Notes: generated by a model from the sequence alone, not told the origin. A DNA stretch of 64,000 nt from JBQLZQ01 sp052168355 (GCA_052168355.1 JBQLZQ010000085.1:86074-150073); one strand, 5' to 3'; positions 25,787 to 34,666 are shown, numbered from the stretch's first letter. A program made the numbers and translations.

Positions 25787-26811
25787 AGGACGATCCGGCA
25801 TCCTTCTTCCGCGGCGCGATAAAGCGCCTCCTCGATTTCGAGATTGCGCAGATAGGACTCAACGTCGTTCTCCAAGGGCGTTCCCTCCCGCAGATGGCGT
25901 ACCACGTGATCCTGCAGGGCGGCCACGCAGTCGCCCCCGAACCCGCGGTCCTGCCAGGAGAATGGCAGCGGCCGTCGCACCGGTTCCCCCATCGGGCGGT
26001 GCCACAGCATGCCGTCGCCGTCCAGGGACAAGGTGCCCCGGGCGCCCTCCACGGTCAACTCGCCCAAGGTCAGGCGCGGGTTGCGGGCGGCGTGATCGAC
26101 CAGCCTGTTGCCGTCGAGAACGGCCCGCGCGCCATCGGCTAACCCCAGCACCACCAGTCCCGAATCCTCGCCCGCGATGGCCGGGTTCAGGCGCCGCAGG
26201 TCGGCCCAGACCCAAGCCACGTCACCCACCAGAAAGCGGAACACATCGATAAAATGAATGCCGGTTTCGTGGATCAGGAACCGTCGCATGGTTTGGAAAT
26301 AGGGTTGCCGGTCCAGATAGGCCGCCGGCCCCTGTCCGTCGCCGGGGCGCAGGCGGAAATACAAGGAATAGATCGGCCCGACCAGGCCGTCGGCCAGAAG
26401 TCGCGCGACTTCCCGGTACCAGGGCTGGAAGCGAAAATTCTCGTGCACGGCCAGCGTCACCCCATGTCGCACGGCCAAGGCGGCCGCCGACCGCGCGTTC
26501 TCCAGAGAGGTGGTGAAGGGCTTCTGGCAGATGATCGCGCAGCCGGCTTCCGCCGCCAGGCGGATCAGGGACAGATGGGTCGGCGGCGGCGTGGCGATAT
26601 CGAGCAGGTCGGGCCGTTCGGCCGCGATCATCGCCGCGGCGTCGTCGTAGATCCTGAGATCGGGATAGAGGGCGGCCAACGCCTCACGCGCCTCCGCCTT
26701 TTGGTCGCAGGCCGCGATCGGCCGGACGCCATCGATCCGATGCCAGGCGTCATGATGAAATCGGCTGAAATATCCGGCCCCCACCACGGCGACGGTCAAT
26801 GGCGGGCTCAT
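25783..26811 (-). CDS. Gfo/Idh/MocA-family NAD(P)-dependent dehydrogenase
   Basis: A 342-residue oxidoreductase of the glucose-fructose oxidoreductase/inositol dehydrogenase family. Rossmann glycine loop VVGAGYFSRFH at residues 8-18; the catalytic Lys lies in QKPFTT near 95, where most members have EKP; a catalytic His follows in HETGIHFIDVFRF near 175. Start ATG 26811 begins the Rossmann strand, 19 bp after the SMP-30 gene; a long in-frame extension upstream reads through that gene. It probably oxidises a sugar or polyol in the pathway whose lactone is opened by the upstream enzyme. Confidence 0.88.
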   Translation of the reverse strand: MSPPLTVAVVGAGYFSRFHHDAWHRIDGVRPIAACDQKAEAREALAALYPDLRIYDDAAAMIAAERPDLLDIATPPPTHLSLIRLAAEAGCAIICQKPFTTSLENARSAAALAVRHGVTLAVHENFRFQPWYREVARLLADGLVGPIYSLYFRLRPGDGQGPAAYLDRQPYFQTMRRFLIHETGIHFIDVFRFLVGDVAWVWADLRRLNPAIAGEDSGLVVLGLADGARAVLDGNRLVDHAARNPRLTLGELTVEGARGTLSLDGDGMLWHRPMGEPVRRPLPFSWQDRGFGGDCVAALQDHVVRHLREGTPLENDVESYLRNLEIEEALYRAAEEGCRIVL

Positions 26812-26830
26812 GGCGCTGTCGCGATGGCAG

Positions 26831-27889
26831 TCACGATCCGTTGTCCGCGCCCGGCGGGCCGGGGAGGGCGGGTCGGACCTCCCAATGGGCCGGCGGCGCG
26901 CCCGCCAGCGGAGCCTGGAAGCGGGCGATGCGGTCGCCCAGCAGGCATCCGAGATAGGCGGTACGCAAGTCGGGTCCGCCGAAGGCCAGGCTGGAGATGT
27001 TGGCCAGACGCCGTCCCCGCGCCCGGTCGAGATGCGGCCGCCCCATCGTCCCGCCGCGATAGGCGTCCTCCACCCAGCCCACATGGGTGGGATCGCTGTC
27101 GTCGAGAACAACCTCCACCGTGCCGTCGGGATCCACCCGGATAATCCGGTTGGAGACGATGCTGGTTACCCACAGTCCGCCGTTTTCGTCGAGGGCGAGC
27201 CCGTCGGGAAAAGTACCCTCGCCGAATTCGCAGATGGTGCGCCGGTCGCCCAGCGATCCGTCGGCGGCGATTGCGAACCGGGTCAGGCGGCGAGTGAAGG
27301 TCTCGTTGACGTGCAGCACCGACCCGTCCGGATCGATCACGCACTCGTTGGTGTAGCCCAACCCGTCGGCGACGATGCGCGCGCCCTTGCCGTCCAGCAG
27401 CACGATGAAACCGTCATCCGCCGTCGCGCGGTAGCTGAGGGCCCGAGGCGCGCGGCGCGTGCTGACGGTCACCCAGATCCGACCCTGCCGGTCGCGGACG
27501 ACGAAGTTGGTCGGCGGCATCGCCGCGCCGTCGATTTCCGTCAGGACGGGTCGAAGGTCGCCGGCCGCATCCAGCCGGAACACTCCGCCGTCGGTATCGC
27601 CGAGATGGGTCAGCAAGAATGTGCCGTCGGGCAGCAGGCCGATGCCGTTGGGTTTCGGCGCCGGACCGCCGGTCCGCGCAAGGAGGGTGTGCTGGCGGCC
27701 GTCGGGGGCCAGCACCGTCACCCCGCCCCGCCAATCGGCGACGCAGATGGAACCGTCCTTTGTGCACAGGACGCATTCGGGCCTGTGCAGGTCGTGACCG
27801 ACGAACGATACATCGTCCAAGACTATGCGGCGGCCCGGGGACCGGCCGTTCCTGTTCATCGCCCGCGCCGGCCTCGACATCGCGGCCAT
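26831..27889 (-). CDS. SMP-30/gluconolactonase-family lactone hydrolase
   Basis: A six-bladed propeller lactonase of about 352 residues. Metal ligands expected from SMP-30 are visible: Glu in RPECVL, Asn in PTNFVVRD and in YTNECVID, and Asp in GTFPDGLALDENG. No signal peptide. Start ATG 27889 sits behind AGGGAG; a later in-frame ATG at 27859 is possible. First gene of the operon with Gfo/Idh dehydrogenase and GntR regulator, consistent with oxidation of a sugar to a lactone and its hydrolysis. The actual sugar is unknown. Confidence 0.87.
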   Translation of the reverse strand: MAAMSRPARAMNRNGRSPGRRIVLDDVSFVGHDLHRPECVLCTKDGSICVADWRGGVTVLAPDGRQHTLLARTGGPAPKPNGIGLLPDGTFLLTHLGDTDGGVFRLDAAGDLRPVLTEIDGAAMPPTNFVVRDRQGRIWVTVSTRRAPRALSYRATADDGFIVLLDGKGARIVADGLGYTNECVIDPDGSVLHVNETFTRRLTRFAIAADGSLGDRRTICEFGEGTFPDGLALDENGGLWVTSIVSNRIIRVDPDGTVEVVLDDSDPTHVGWVEDAYRGGTMGRPHLDRARGRRLANISSLAFGGPDLRTAYLGCLLGDRIARFQAPLAGAPPAHWEVRPALPGPPGADNGS

Positions 27890-28046
27890 GTCTCCCTGGT
27901 CTCTACGATCGCCTGTCCGGCCGACCATCCGACGATATGGCCGGCTCGGAGTAATGAATACACTAACGCATCCAATAATGGACCGGCAAGGGCGACGATT
28001 GGCCCGCCGGGGACGGCCCGGTCCGACCCGGAATAATGTTACCTCC

Positions 28047-28061
28047 GTCACACTCTGTGAC
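28047..28061. promoter_or_regulatory. Inverted repeat just ahead of the arylsulfotransferase gene
   Basis: GTCACA-CTC-TGTGAC is a perfect 6+6 inverted repeat that ends three bases before the GTG start at 28064, in the place where a ribosome site would lie. It could be an operator or a small RNA stem limiting translation. Confidence 0.35.
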
Positions 28062-28063
28062 AG

Positions 28064-29509
28064 GTGACCAAACATGGCGAAAAACCATCCGTTGAAGCGG
28101 ACGCTGCCACGCCGGCATCCCGTGTCGAGCCTGACCGCGGCCGGCGCGCGGCCGACCGTCCGGAAGGGGCTTCGGGCACGGGAGACCGCATCGCCTTTGG
28201 CGGTTTCATAATCGGGCTTGCCTTCCTTGCCTTTCTGGCCGGTGCGCTTCTGATGCTGGCGCAGATCTTTCCCTACGGACCGTTGAACGATGCCTATCGC
28301 GGCGCCCGCGCGGCCTGGGACAAGGCGTCGCGGTACCAGGATCCCTTTGTCACCGATTTCTGGTTCCCGGCCCCGTGGCCCGAGCGCGGGGTCACCGTGC
28401 ACGACCCGGCCAGGGCACAGGCGGGATACACCCTTTACACCTCGGGCCACGATACGGTCGCGATGCTGGTGTCGATGACCGGCGAAACCGTCCATGAATG
28501 GCGACTGCCCTATAGCGCCGTATGGGACGAAACCGCCGCCGTCCAGGATCCGCAGCCCGATAATTTTCTGTATTGGCGCCGGGCGGAGCTGCTGCCCAAC
28601 GGCGACCTGCTGGCCATCTACGTCGCCGCCGGAGATTCGCCGTGGGGATACGGGCTGGTACGCCTCGACCGGGACTCGAACGTGGTGTGGCGCTATCTGG
28701 CTCAGACCCATCACGACCTCGATATCGCCCCCGACGGGCGCGTCTTCACCCTGACCCACGAAGTCCGCGACGTCACCTACGACGGGCTGCCGCAGATCAC
28801 GGTGCCGCGCATCGACGATTCCGTCGTGGTGCTGTCTCCGGAAGGAGAGGAGCTGCGGCGCGTCTCGGTCATGGATGCGCTGGTCCGTTCGGAATATCGC
28901 CGCCTGCTCGACCGGATCACGTGGTTCAACAGGGAAGACTTCATCCATACGAACGCCCTTGAGGTGGTGACGGCGGGGGAAGCCGCCGTGTTCCCCTTCG
29001 CAACCGAGGGGCAGGTGCTGCTGTCCCTGCGCGACATCGACTCGCTCGTCGTTCTGGATCTGGAAACGGAGGAGATCGTCTGGGCCCTGCGCGGTCCCTG
29101 GCTGGCCCAGCACGATCCCGACATCCTGGAAGACGGCTCCATCCTGCTGTTCGACAACCAGGGTCATTTCGGTCCCGGCGGGCGGTCGCGGGTGATCGAG
29201 ATCGACCCGGCGACGGCGGGCATTCAATGGCAGTACACCGGCACCGTGGATGAGCCGTTCCAAAGCGATGCCCGCGCGGCGCAGCAGCGGCTGACGAACG
29301 GCAATACGTTGATCACCGAGTCGATGACCGGCCGCATCTTCGAAGTGACGCGCGGCGGCGACATCGTCTGGGAATATCTCAACCCCGTCCGCGCCACCCC
29401 GCCGGATGGCGACCGGGGCGTGCTGGTACCCATCGTTTCGTGGGCCCAGCGCATCGTGCCCGAAACCCTGGATCCTCAGTTCCGCGCCTGGCTGGAACGC
29501 AACGACTAG
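28064..29509 (+). CDS. Arylsulfotransferase (ASST)-like membrane-anchored protein
   Basis: A 481-residue protein with a short basic cytoplasmic tail, one membrane helix at about residues 43-68 and a periplasmic propeller. It shows the ASST pattern of repeated WR-(V/L)-DxD/HxD blades: THHDLDIAPDGR near 225, HDPDILEDGSILLFDN near 355 and RLTNGNTLITES near 410. ASST enzymes move sulfate between phenolic compounds without PAPS through a sulfo-histidine; the HH and QHD histidines are candidates. GTG start, no clear ribosome site. It heads a four-gene run ending in a PAPS-type sulfotransferase, so an envelope sulfation or sulfate-transfer job is likely but unproven. Confidence 0.82.
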   Translation: MTKHGEKPSVEADAATPASRVEPDRGRRAADRPEGASGTGDRIAFGGFIIGLAFLAFLAGALLMLAQIFPYGPLNDAYRGARAAWDKASRYQDPFVTDFWFPAPWPERGVTVHDPARAQAGYTLYTSGHDTVAMLVSMTGETVHEWRLPYSAVWDETAAVQDPQPDNFLYWRRAELLPNGDLLAIYVAAGDSPWGYGLVRLDRDSNVVWRYLAQTHHDLDIAPDGRVFTLTHEVRDVTYDGLPQITVPRIDDSVVVLSPEGEELRRVSVMDALVRSEYRRLLDRITWFNREDFIHTNALEVVTAGEAAVFPFATEGQVLLSLRDIDSLVVLDLETEEIVWALRGPWLAQHDPDILEDGSILLFDNQGHFGPGGRSRVIEIDPATAGIQWQYTGTVDEPFQSDARAAQQRLTNGNTLITESMTGRIFEVTRGGDIVWEYLNPVRATPPDGDRGVLVPIVSWAQRIVPETLDPQFRAWLERND

Positions 29510-29522
29510 AAGGATGACATCG

Positions 29523-29804
29523 ATGAAACGGCAAACCAACGGCCGGATGCTGGCGACAATCGTGGCCTTGGCCGGCGCCATGACGATATTCTGGTTCGGC
29601 GAGGCCCAGGCCTATATCGGGCCTGGTGCCGGGCTGACGCTGATCGGTGCGGTCTGGGGGCTGGTGCTCGCGGTCGTGGCGGCGCTCAGCTTTGTCGTGC
29701 TGTGGCCGCTGCGCCGGGTCTGGCGCCGCGCCCGGACAAAGCCGCCGCGCCCGGTGGAGCGGGCCGACATGGCCGCCGGCCGGACCCATCGCGACAGGGA
29801 TTGA
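29523..29804 (+). CDS. Small membrane protein with AYIGPGAG motif
   Basis: A 93-residue protein: hydrophobic segment or signal peptide at about 8-28 ending EAQA, then the motif YIGPGAGLTLIG near residues 30-41, a second membrane helix to about 60, and a basic Arg/Pro-rich tail. Proteins of this type recur beside membrane phosphotransferase/sulfotransferase genes, but no function is established. Start chosen at ATG 29523, 13 bp after the ASST stop, with AAGGA about eight bases ahead; ATG 29514 is a possible alternative. Confidence 0.72.
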   Translation: MKRQTNGRMLATIVALAGAMTIFWFGEAQAYIGPGAGLTLIGAVWGLVLAVVAALSFVVLWPLRRVWRRARTKPPRPVERADMAAGRTHRDRD

Positions 29805-29829
29805 CCCGGACATCCCGGCGATCCCATCC

Positions 29830-30564
29830 ATGGGCCTTTTCGATCTGCCGGCGCCGCTGTTCGCGTCGATGGACGCGCTTCTCCAGGGCGGCGTTCCGGC
29901 GGCCGGTCGCCTGGTGCTGTGGGGTGTGGCGGCGGGGATCGCCTCCATGGCGCTCTATCGCCTGATCTCCCCCCAAGGCCGGATCGCCGCCCTGAAGCGG
30001 CAGGCGGCCGACGCCCGCGCGGCCCTCAATGCCTATGACGGCGCCTTCGCCGGCGCCGGGCCGCTGATGCGACGGCAATTCGCCCTGTCGCTGCGTCTGA
30101 TCGCGGTGGCGCTGGGGCCGGCGGTGCTGGCGTCGCTGCCGGTCCTGAGCCTCATCGTCTGGCTGAGCGCCGCCTATGGGCACAGCTTTCCGCCCGCCGG
30201 CACCGCGCCTCCCGTCCGCACCGATCCCGCCATGCCGGCGCACTGGATCGCGGACGCCGACACCCAAGGACAGGGGCTGGCGCCGCGCATCGTCGTCGGC
30301 GACGGGCCGGCGACGGATGCGACGACGATCGTCATGAAGGCGCCGGTCCCGGTGCTTCACCCGCGCCGCTGGTGGAACATGCTGATCGCCAATCCGGCCG
30401 GCTATGTCCCCGAAACCTTTCCCGTTCGGGAGATCGCCATCGCGTTGCCTCGGCAACAGATCCTGGCCCTGGGGCCGGCCTGGCTGCGCGGCTGGGAGGC
30501 AACGTTCTTTGCCGCCCTGCTGATCGCCGCGCTGACTGTCAAGATCGTCTTCCGCATCCGGTAG
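29830..30564 (+). CDS. Membrane protein, EMC3/TMCO1 (DUF106)-like layout, unknown function
   Basis: Not firmly recognised. A 244-residue membrane protein with a helix at about 23-45, a charged coiled-coil stretch at about 48-72 (RIAALKRQAADARAAL), a second helix pair around 85-115, a periplasmic soluble region at about 118-215 and a last helix at about 218-240. The helix/coiled-coil/helix core recalls the DUF106 (EMC3/TMCO1/YidC-related) insertases, with an added periplasmic insert. It sits 25 bp after the AYIGPGAG gene and 9 bp before the sulfotransferase, so it belongs to the same unit and may hold or guide its components in the membrane. Confidence 0.68.
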   Translation: MGLFDLPAPLFASMDALLQGGVPAAGRLVLWGVAAGIASMALYRLISPQGRIAALKRQAADARAALNAYDGAFAGAGPLMRRQFALSLRLIAVALGPAVLASLPVLSLIVWLSAAYGHSFPPAGTAPPVRTDPAMPAHWIADADTQGQGLAPRIVVGDGPATDATTIVMKAPVPVLHPRRWWNMLIANPAGYVPETFPVREIAIALPRQQILALGPAWLRGWEATFFAALLIAALTVKIVFRIR

Positions 30565-30573
30565 AGACAGGCC

Positions 30574-31722
30574 ATGTCCGGGACCGCATCCGCCACCGAC
30601 GGCTTTCGCGTCACCCCCTGGATCCATGCGATGGGTGGGCTGGTTCACCGCCATCCGCGTGTCTGGCGATGGCTCGGCGATCTTGAAACCCGGGTCGCGG
30701 CGGAGCGGACGGCCGGGATCGCCATCGACCGGCCCATCTATGTCAGCGGCCTTGCCCGATCGGGGAGCACCATCCTGCTCGAGGTGCTGGCCCGGCACGC
30801 CGACACGGCCACCCATCGCTATCGCGATTATCCGCTGATCTTCACCCCCTGGTGGTGGAACCGTTATCTGGACCGGATGCCGGCGGGACCGGGCGCGGCT
30901 CCCGCCGAACGCTCGCACGGCGATGGCATCATGGTCACAGCAGACAGCCCGGAGGCGTTCGAGGAAGTTCTGTGGATGGTGTTCTTTCCCGATCTCCACG
31001 ATCCGGCGGTCCCGTCCGTCCTGGACCGCGGGACGGACCATCCGGTCTTCGCCGCCTTCTATCGCGACCATCTGCGCAAGCTGTTGAGCATCCGTCAGGG
31101 TCGGCGGTATCTGTCCAAGGGCAATTACAACATCACCCGGCTCGACTATCTGCTGCGGCTGTTTCCCGACGCGCGCTTTATCATCCCGGTGCGCGATCCC
31201 GTCTGGCATATCGCGTCGCTGATGAAACAGCATCGGCTGTTCTGCGAGGGCGTCGCGCGCCACCCCAAGGCCCTGGATCATCTGCGGCGGGTCGGACATT
31301 TCGAATTCGGGCCCGATCGCAGGCCGATCAACACCGGCAACAAAGCGCGCACGGCCGAGATCCAGACCCTCTGGACGGACGGGGCGGAGGTCGCGGGGTG
31401 GGCCCGGTACTGGGCCGACATCCACAGCTTCCTGGCCGACCGTCTGGCGACCAACCCGGCGCTGCGGGCCGCCACCCATATCGTGCGCTTCGAGGATCTC
31501 TGCCGGGCTCCCCGAGAAATCCTCGGCGGCGTGCTGGGTCATTGCGGCCTGCCGGACGTCGACGCCGTCGCGGCCGAGGCGGCGAAGGACATCCGCTTTC
31601 CGGGATACTACACGCCGCGTTTCACCCAGGATGATCTTGAGATGATCGCCCGGGAAACGGGACCGGCGGCGGCCCGCTTCGGCTACGGATCATCCGCCAC
31701 AGCGGTCCAGGCTTCCGGCTGA
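30574..31722 (+). CDS. Sulfotransferase family protein (PAPS-dependent type)
   Basis: A 382-residue cytoplasmic protein with the two PAPS-binding elements of sulfotransferases: the 5'-phosphosulfate loop GLARSGSTIL at residues 59-68 and the 3'-phosphate motif RFIIPVRDP at 201-209, followed by WHIAS. A catalytic base is expected near the helix after the first loop. It would sulfate an alcohol or amine acceptor. Last gene of the ASST-membrane protein cluster; tandem repeats follow 57 bp after the stop. Acceptor unknown; a cell-envelope glycan or lipid is a reasonable guess given its partners. Confidence 0.85.
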   Translation: MSGTASATDGFRVTPWIHAMGGLVHRHPRVWRWLGDLETRVAAERTAGIAIDRPIYVSGLARSGSTILLEVLARHADTATHRYRDYPLIFTPWWWNRYLDRMPAGPGAAPAERSHGDGIMVTADSPEAFEEVLWMVFFPDLHDPAVPSVLDRGTDHPVFAAFYRDHLRKLLSIRQGRRYLSKGNYNITRLDYLLRLFPDARFIIPVRDPVWHIASLMKQHRLFCEGVARHPKALDHLRRVGHFEFGPDRRPINTGNKARTAEIQTLWTDGAEVAGWARYWADIHSFLADRLATNPALRAATHIVRFEDLCRAPREILGGVLGHCGLPDVDAVAAEAAKDIRFPGYYTPRFTQDDLEMIARETGPAAARFGYGSSATAVQASG

Positions 31723-31778
31723 AGGTCTTGAGGGCTCGTCGTCGCCAAATTGGCGGCGGAGAAGCCCACGGAGAGGCC

Positions 31779-32074
31779 GTGAGCCCCGGACTTGATCCGG
31801 GGCCGTTGCGAGGCGGCGCCGTTTGCACTCTTGGAGCACCGTGGTCCCGCAAAGGTCCCGCATCGAGTGCGGGACTCGTCGGTTGGATTTTCGCAGCCGA
31901 GACTTCCAAAGAAGGAGGCGGTGAGCCCCGGACTTGATCCGGGGCCCTTGCGAGGCACTGCCGTTTGTACTCTTGGAGCACCACGGTCCTGCATCGAGCG
32001 CGGGACTCGTCGGTTGGATTTTCGCAGCCGAGACTTCCAAAGGAGGCGGTGAGCCCCGGACTTGATCCAAGGCT
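31779..32074. repeat. Two-and-a-bit tandem repeats headed by a GCCCCGGA palindrome
   Basis: The 407-bp convergent spacer (31723-32129) holds no gene but is mostly repeats. Unit 1 is 31779-31920 (142 bp), unit 2 is 31921-32048 (128 bp, lacking a short piece around the hairpin middle), and a third copy starts at 32049 and breaks off. Each begins GTGAGCCCCGGACTTGATCC; in units 1 and 2 GCCCCGGA-CTTGA-TCCGGGGC makes a perfect 8-bp stem, while in the third the right arm has decayed to TCCAAGGC. Both full units share a GGTTGGATTTTCGCAGCC core. It looks like a REP-like dispersed element that also could end transcription from both sides. Confidence 0.85.
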
Positions 32075-32129
32075 GGCGCGGGACCGAGAGGCCGGCTATC
32101 GGCCCGGTCGGCCGCACCGGCCGGCAAGG

Positions 32130-33731
32130 TCAGCGCGACGCGGACTGCGGATCGGGTGCCGTCGGGTGATATTGGTACAGCCATGTTTCGGTCAGCGGCT
32201 GCCCGACGACATCCAGGTAGAGCCGCAGTTCGACGGGATCGGTGCCGCTGGCGGTCAGGTCGAACTGGGCGCGCCATCGATCGGTGTTCGGAATGCGTTC
32301 GGCAAAAACGTAGGAGATGGATCCGCGCGACGTGTCGATGACCGGCACCGGCTCGGCGTCGTCGGGCAGGGACGACAGCGGGCCGCCGGCGAATTCGATG
32401 ACGAACTTGCGGACGCCTTCCGGGCGCGGCTTGCCCGGCTCGCCGCCCCGTCCAAGGCGGGTGGCCACCGTCCGCGCGATGTCGGTGGACCGGAACGGCT
32501 CGTCGGCCAGCCAATGCAGCCGATAGCGAAGGCTGTGGCTGGAGCCGGCGACCACGGGCTCGGCGGGGACCCAGAAGGCGACGATGTTGTCGTGGATCTC
32601 GTCGTCGGTCGGAATTTCGACCAGCTGGACCGCGCCCGCGCCCCAATCGCCCAGGGGCTCGACCCACAGGCTGGGCCGTCTCTCGTAGTGCACGCCGTCC
32701 AGATAATGTTCGAAATCCCGGTCGCGCTGCAGCAGGCCAAAGCCGCGCGGGTTCTCATCGACGAAGCTTGATGTCATCACCCGTCGGGGGTTGTTGAGCG
32801 GACGCCACAGGCGCTCTCCGCCGCCGGTCCACAAGGCAAGGCCATCGCTGTCATGCACCTCCGGCCGCCAGTCCTGACGGTCGCTGCGTTGCGCCTCGGA
32901 AAACCAGTACATTGACGTGAGCGGCGCGATGCCCAGCCGGTACACCGACTGTCGGGCGAACAGGGCGGCTTCGACATCCATGACCACTCCCTCGGTCCGC
33001 AGAATCGAAAACCGGAAGGCGCCCGTGACGCTGGGACCGTCGAGCAGGGCGTGCACCACCGCCGGGTCGTCGGGGGTCAGGGCCGGGGCGATATAAAAGG
33101 CGACGAAGTCGGGGAATTCCTCCGGCGTCGGCGCGGCCGTATCCACCGTTATGCCGCGGGCCGACAGACCGTACTGATTGAGCGCCCCGATGGCGCGGAA
33201 ATAGGACGCGCCCAAGAAGGCCACCCAATCCTGGGTCCTCCAATCGTCACGGAAACGGCTTTCGTGCAGACGGAAACCGGCAAACCCGGCATCGGCCGGA
33301 AGATCCTGGGCGGGGCTGTCCGCGGGCATACGGAAATAGGCCGGCGCGTACAGAATCTCGCGCGCCGTGTCGTCCTCGACCACGTTCATGCGCACGGTCT
33401 TCTGGAAAAACTGTCCCAAGTGAAAAAACGTCGTCGGATAGACACCAGGCCCCTCGGCGAACAGCGCGAGGTCGCGACGGAAATCGATCTTGCCATGGGC
33501 CTCGTAATCGATCTGCTGAACCGCCGCCGGCATCGGCCGGTTGGGCGGCGCATAGGCCGTCCCGGCGAGGACCCGCGCTTCCTCCACCAGGGACTCATAA
33601 CTGAACGGAAGGGACGGACCGAACTGAAGGGCCTCCGCGGCAAGGCCGGGCCCCGGGCGGCCCAGGACGGCGAGGGCCGCGGTCGCGGCGGCGGACTGCA
33701 AAAGGGTGCGGCGATTGGGCCGGATGGGCAT
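32130..33731 (-). CDS. opgD: Glucan biosynthesis protein, OpgD/OpgG family, Tat-exported
   Basis: Periplasmic protein of about 533 residues for shaping osmoregulated periplasmic glucans. The N-terminus NRRTLLQSAAATAALAVLG is a twin-arginine signal (Arg7-Arg8), which separates OpgD from Sec-exported OpgG. The mature part has family motifs such as GKIDFRRDLALF near 100, SYFRAIG near 190 and HDSDGLALWTGGGERLWRPL near 325. Start ATG 33731 is the one that puts the twin Arg at the front; an upstream frame extension is unlikely. Divergent from ATP12. Ends 56 bp from the repeat element. Confidence 0.9.
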   Translation of the reverse strand: MPIRPNRRTLLQSAAATAALAVLGRPGPGLAAEALQFGPSLPFSYESLVEEARVLAGTAYAPPNRPMPAAVQQIDYEAHGKIDFRRDLALFAEGPGVYPTTFFHLGQFFQKTVRMNVVEDDTAREILYAPAYFRMPADSPAQDLPADAGFAGFRLHESRFRDDWRTQDWVAFLGASYFRAIGALNQYGLSARGITVDTAAPTPEEFPDFVAFYIAPALTPDDPAVVHALLDGPSVTGAFRFSILRTEGVVMDVEAALFARQSVYRLGIAPLTSMYWFSEAQRSDRQDWRPEVHDSDGLALWTGGGERLWRPLNNPRRVMTSSFVDENPRGFGLLQRDRDFEHYLDGVHYERRPSLWVEPLGDWGAGAVQLVEIPTDDEIHDNIVAFWVPAEPVVAGSSHSLRYRLHWLADEPFRSTDIARTVATRLGRGGEPGKPRPEGVRKFVIEFAGGPLSSLPDDAEPVPVIDTSRGSISYVFAERIPNTDRWRAQFDLTASGTDPVELRLYLDVVGQPLTETWLYQYHPTAPDPQSASR

Positions 33732-33918
33732 GGGCCGACGCTCCAGGAACCAGGGTGTCAGTGAACAGAGATGCACCAGCCATAGACGGCGATTCGGGAG
33801 ATATCGTCCCTGCGGATCGATGCGGCCCTTGCGGCCACCGGCCGAAACCGCTTCCTTGACACAGCGAGACGGACATAAAGCCGCCACGGATCACGACCGA
33901 TTGGATTAAAATATCAAG

Positions 33919-34617
33919 ATGAGACGGTTCTATAAAATCGTTGAAGTGGCACCTCAGAAGGAGTCCTTCTCGATCCGGCTGGACGGCAAGCCGATCCGCA
34001 CTCCGGCCAAGGCACCGTTGCTGGTGCCGACCCGGGCGTTGGCCAATGCGGTGGCCGACGAATGGCGGGCGCAGTCCGTTGTGGTCGTTCCCGCGACGAT
34101 GCCGATGACTCAGCTTGTCACCACCTCCATCGACAGCGTGACGCCGATGCGCGCGGCGGTCGTGGACGATCTTCTGGCTTATGCCGGCACCGATCTCATC
34201 TGCTATTGGGCGGAGCAGCCGGACGATCTGATCCGTCGCCAGGAAGCCGCGTGGCAACCGCTGCTGGAGTGGGCCGCCGACGCGTTGGGCGCACGGCTGG
34301 TGGCAACCCGAGGGGTCATGCCGGTCGAGCAGCGGGCGGAGGCCCGGCGGGCCCTGGCGCGCGCCGTCGCCGACCTGCCGGATCCCACGCTGACCGGGGT
34401 GCGGCATGCGGCGGCCCTGACCGGCTCCCTGGTCCTTGCCTTTGCCATGCTGCGCCATCGGCTGGATCCCGCTCAGGTGTTCGCCGCCGCCGTGATCGAC
34501 GAGACGTTCCAGGCCGAGCGCTGGGGCGAGGACACCGAGGCCGCCGCCCGGCGCGAGGGGCTGGCGGCCGAACTCACGGCCGTCGGCCGTTTTCTTGATC
34601 TCCTGGCGGAGCCGTAG
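33919..34617 (+). CDS. ATP12-family F1F0 ATP synthase assembly chaperone
   Basis: A 232-residue soluble protein matching ATP12, which holds the F1 alpha subunit during assembly and occurs in mitochondria and alphaproteobacteria. Typical segments are RFYKIVEV at the start, SIRLDGKPIRTPAKAPL near 18-32, DLLAYAGTDLICYWAEQP near 85-102 and LDPAQVFAAAVIDETFQAERWGED near 180. The ATG has a poor ribosome site. It stands between opgD (divergent) and the pcc operon (79 bp on). Confidence 0.92.
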   Translation: MRRFYKIVEVAPQKESFSIRLDGKPIRTPAKAPLLVPTRALANAVADEWRAQSVVVVPATMPMTQLVTTSIDSVTPMRAAVVDDLLAYAGTDLICYWAEQPDDLIRRQEAAWQPLLEWAADALGARLVATRGVMPVEQRAEARRALARAVADLPDPTLTGVRHAAALTGSLVLAFAMLRHRLDPAQVFAAAVIDETFQAERWGEDTEAAARREGLAAELTAVGRFLDLLAEP

Positions 34618-34666
34618 CCGGCCGACTAGACTTGCCGTAACGGTACATCACCACAGGAGGGGCGGC

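Noticed and set aside
27890..29581. Minus-strand frame joined in frame to the SMP-30 gene
   Set aside because: This part is antisense to the ASST-like gene; the lactonase fold starts only at about 27889 and has its own ribosome site.
31779..32074. CRISPR array
   Set aside because: Only two full copies, units of 142 and 128 bp with no spacer structure, and no cas genes nearby.
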